64,000 bases of DNA from Hyaloperonospora brassicae (taxonomy: Eukaryota > Oomycota > Peronosporomycetes > Peronosporales > Peronosporaceae), in assembly GCA_947650285.1 (NCBI GenBank), contig CANTFL010001211.1, positions 682,001-746,000 of the forward strand, read 5' to 3'. The stretch's first letter is position 1, and each line of letters starts with the position of its first letter. Under the pieces are notes generated by a model. The model saw only the letters and a program-made list of their open reading frames with translations. It was not told where the DNA came from and searched no databases. Both the position numbers and the translations under genes were made by a program. Below, one piece after another: positions 62,652-64,000 of this stretch.

Positions 62652-64000
62652 GGCAGGCGGTAAACGAAGGAGAGGACAAGTGAACTGGCACAAAAGTGAC
62701 GCGCTCACCTGATGAATGAACGATAGCATTGGTATCGTTTGCTCTCGCGCTCTCGTTGTCGTTGCATGGATTGGGCAGCCTCGGCTCCGCGCCCTTTGCC
62801 ATTCGCTCGTGATGGTGCAACAAGGATTGAATGGTGGTCGTATCGCTTCTGGTAAGGCAGGACAGATTCTCTACCGTTTCGATCTGGTCCATTCGGTGCC
62901 CCGCCATTTTCCAGTGCAGTGTCGGTAGACGTGGTGACACTCAAGGGTAGATGAACTGCAATAACAACCACTGATGCCCATCTCGATTCCATCTTTTACA
63001 GGTATCAAACAAGTTTTGGCCTAGACAGCACCACAACAACGTGGCAAAACGAAAGCGGCAGATAAAAGAGTGAAGACTTCTGCTCAAACTGTAATACTGT
63101 GTACTCTCGAGCGGTACACGAGCGACAGTGCCCGCCTTGTTGACAGTCGCTCTTGCATCTTGTCAGATTCAATCCGACGCATTGGTCAAGACGAAAAAAA
63201 CAGCCAGCACAAGTTTTGCCACACGAGTGTACATGTATCGACACTTTTCAAGTGTTGTTGTCGCGTGCTGAACTAGTCGCCATGTAACTCGGGGCTTCTT
63301 TAGGCAGCATAGCAACTTCAACCCACGACGGCAAGGCGAAAAGTGACTTACGATAATTGATGCAAAGCGGGAATCGTCGGCAACTGTGCAGGCTGTAATG
63401 CTCGAAGTAGCCAAACTCTTGCAGCTGTAACGCCAGGAATCACCGGATGACAGTTGTCGATGGATATGTTGCGGCACAGCTGGTCAGCTGGACACCTGTC
63501 TGAAGAGCTGCGTAGCTCTACATTGACGCCGAGGCTCAAGTCTTGGAGTTCGTTCAAGTAGCCGTTGCTTCCGCGCAATGCTTTTGCCTAAATCGTGCAA
63601 CGGATGTTCCGCCACCATAGACACATTCGATGGCGAAGACGCTCTCTTTTGTGCAGCACGTGTGTGCAAATGAGCGATCGCTAGTGGTGGTACTGTGCCA
63701 ACCCAGTACCACCACTAGCGATACGTACAACGTTTGTTCAAAGCCATTTACTGGCTGCACACTTTCGACTTGACTGGTGGCACTAGTGTTGAACACATGT
63801 AGTGCAGCTAAGGCTTAGGCTGACTTGGAAAGTGTACTGTCCCTCGATCGTTGATACAGTTGAACGGAACACGTCCATCACTCGGCGTTCACAAGCGCCT
63901 TCTTCCCCGCGAGCTATTGCGCCACTAACTGTGTCGTGCAAAGTCACGTCGGCATCGCTACAAGCCCTTTGACCCTGACGATAGTTGGACGACCGAAATA
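62652..64000. other. Terminal spacer with a hairpin
   Basis: No gene supported to the right edge. It contains a perfect 18-bp hairpin (separate entry). Short frames lack features. Confidence 0.45.
63677..63722. repeat. Perfect 18-bp inverted repeat, 10-nt loop
   Basis: Left arm ATCGCTAGTGGTGGTACT (63677-63694) and right arm 63705-63722 are exact reverse complements around GTGCCAACCC. The stem is GC-balanced and lies in otherwise unassigned DNA. It could be a structured RNA, a miniature-element tip or a recombination scar; nothing further identifies it. Confidence 0.85.

Overview
This window is nuclear DNA of an oomycete, most likely a plant-pathogenic member of the Peronosporales (Phytophthora or downy-mildew type). 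The case rests on several things seen together: compact genes with few, short introns (about 53-205 nt, GT..AG); full-size PDR (ABCG) pumps with an intact first Walker A motif; a secreted WY/LWY-type effector candidate and a second signal-peptide protein with an EER motif; INR+FPR core promoters; and GC-rich coding sequence between gene-poor spacers. Genus and species cannot be fixed from sequence alone. About 23 protein genes are supported, 11 of them with introns whose boundaries were read by eye from splice sites, reading frame and family motifs.

Layout. 1-2.6 kb: an LTR-like edge fragment, a (TAG)n microsatellite and otherwise no gene. 2.6-15.2 kb: trehalase, a small secreted effector candidate, a ZNF598/Hel2-type ubiquitin ligase, riboflavin kinase, an EamA/DMT transporter with a 42-bp CCAAT repeat in its promoter, the tRNA methyltransferase Trm7, and a FYVE+RING protein. 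15.7-19.8 kb: PDR pump 1 (minus). 20-22.8 kb: no gene seen. 22.8-34 kb: an MFS phosphate-type transporter, a CENP-B/pogo-like domesticated transposase, a PPR protein divergent from an ABCB half-transporter, and a six-exon coiled-coil protein. 36.4-42.9 kb: an LWY-type effector candidate followed by PDR pump 2. 43.5-52.3 kb: a SURNod19-domain membrane protein, the nucleolar RRM protein RBM34/Nop12, a seven-exon DEK-like chromatin protein and, divergent from DEK, a 1124-residue four-TM, ankyrin, double-TIR protein. 53-64 kb: two unrecognised genes, a small secreted ORF, ALG5, a DHHC palmitoyltransferase and an ER-type UDP-glycosyltransferase.

How the genes relate. There is no operon logic; genes are individually promoted, often as divergent pairs sharing 150-400 bp (ZNF598/riboflavin kinase, Trm7/FYVE-RING, PPR/ABCB, DEK/TIR). 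Themes are protein quality control and RNA modification (ZNF598, Trm7, RBM34), ER/secretory biochemistry (ALG5, DHHC, UGT), membrane export (two PDR pumps, ABCB, MFS, EamA) and possible host interaction (two effector candidates).

The most unusual object is the TM-ankyrin-TIR-TIR protein. Its first TIR domain keeps the glutamate that is catalytic in NAD-cleaving TIR domains, while the second has glutamine at the aligned position. This suggests a membrane-bound catalytic/pseudo-catalytic TIR pair. All exon models and functions are by-eye inferences.
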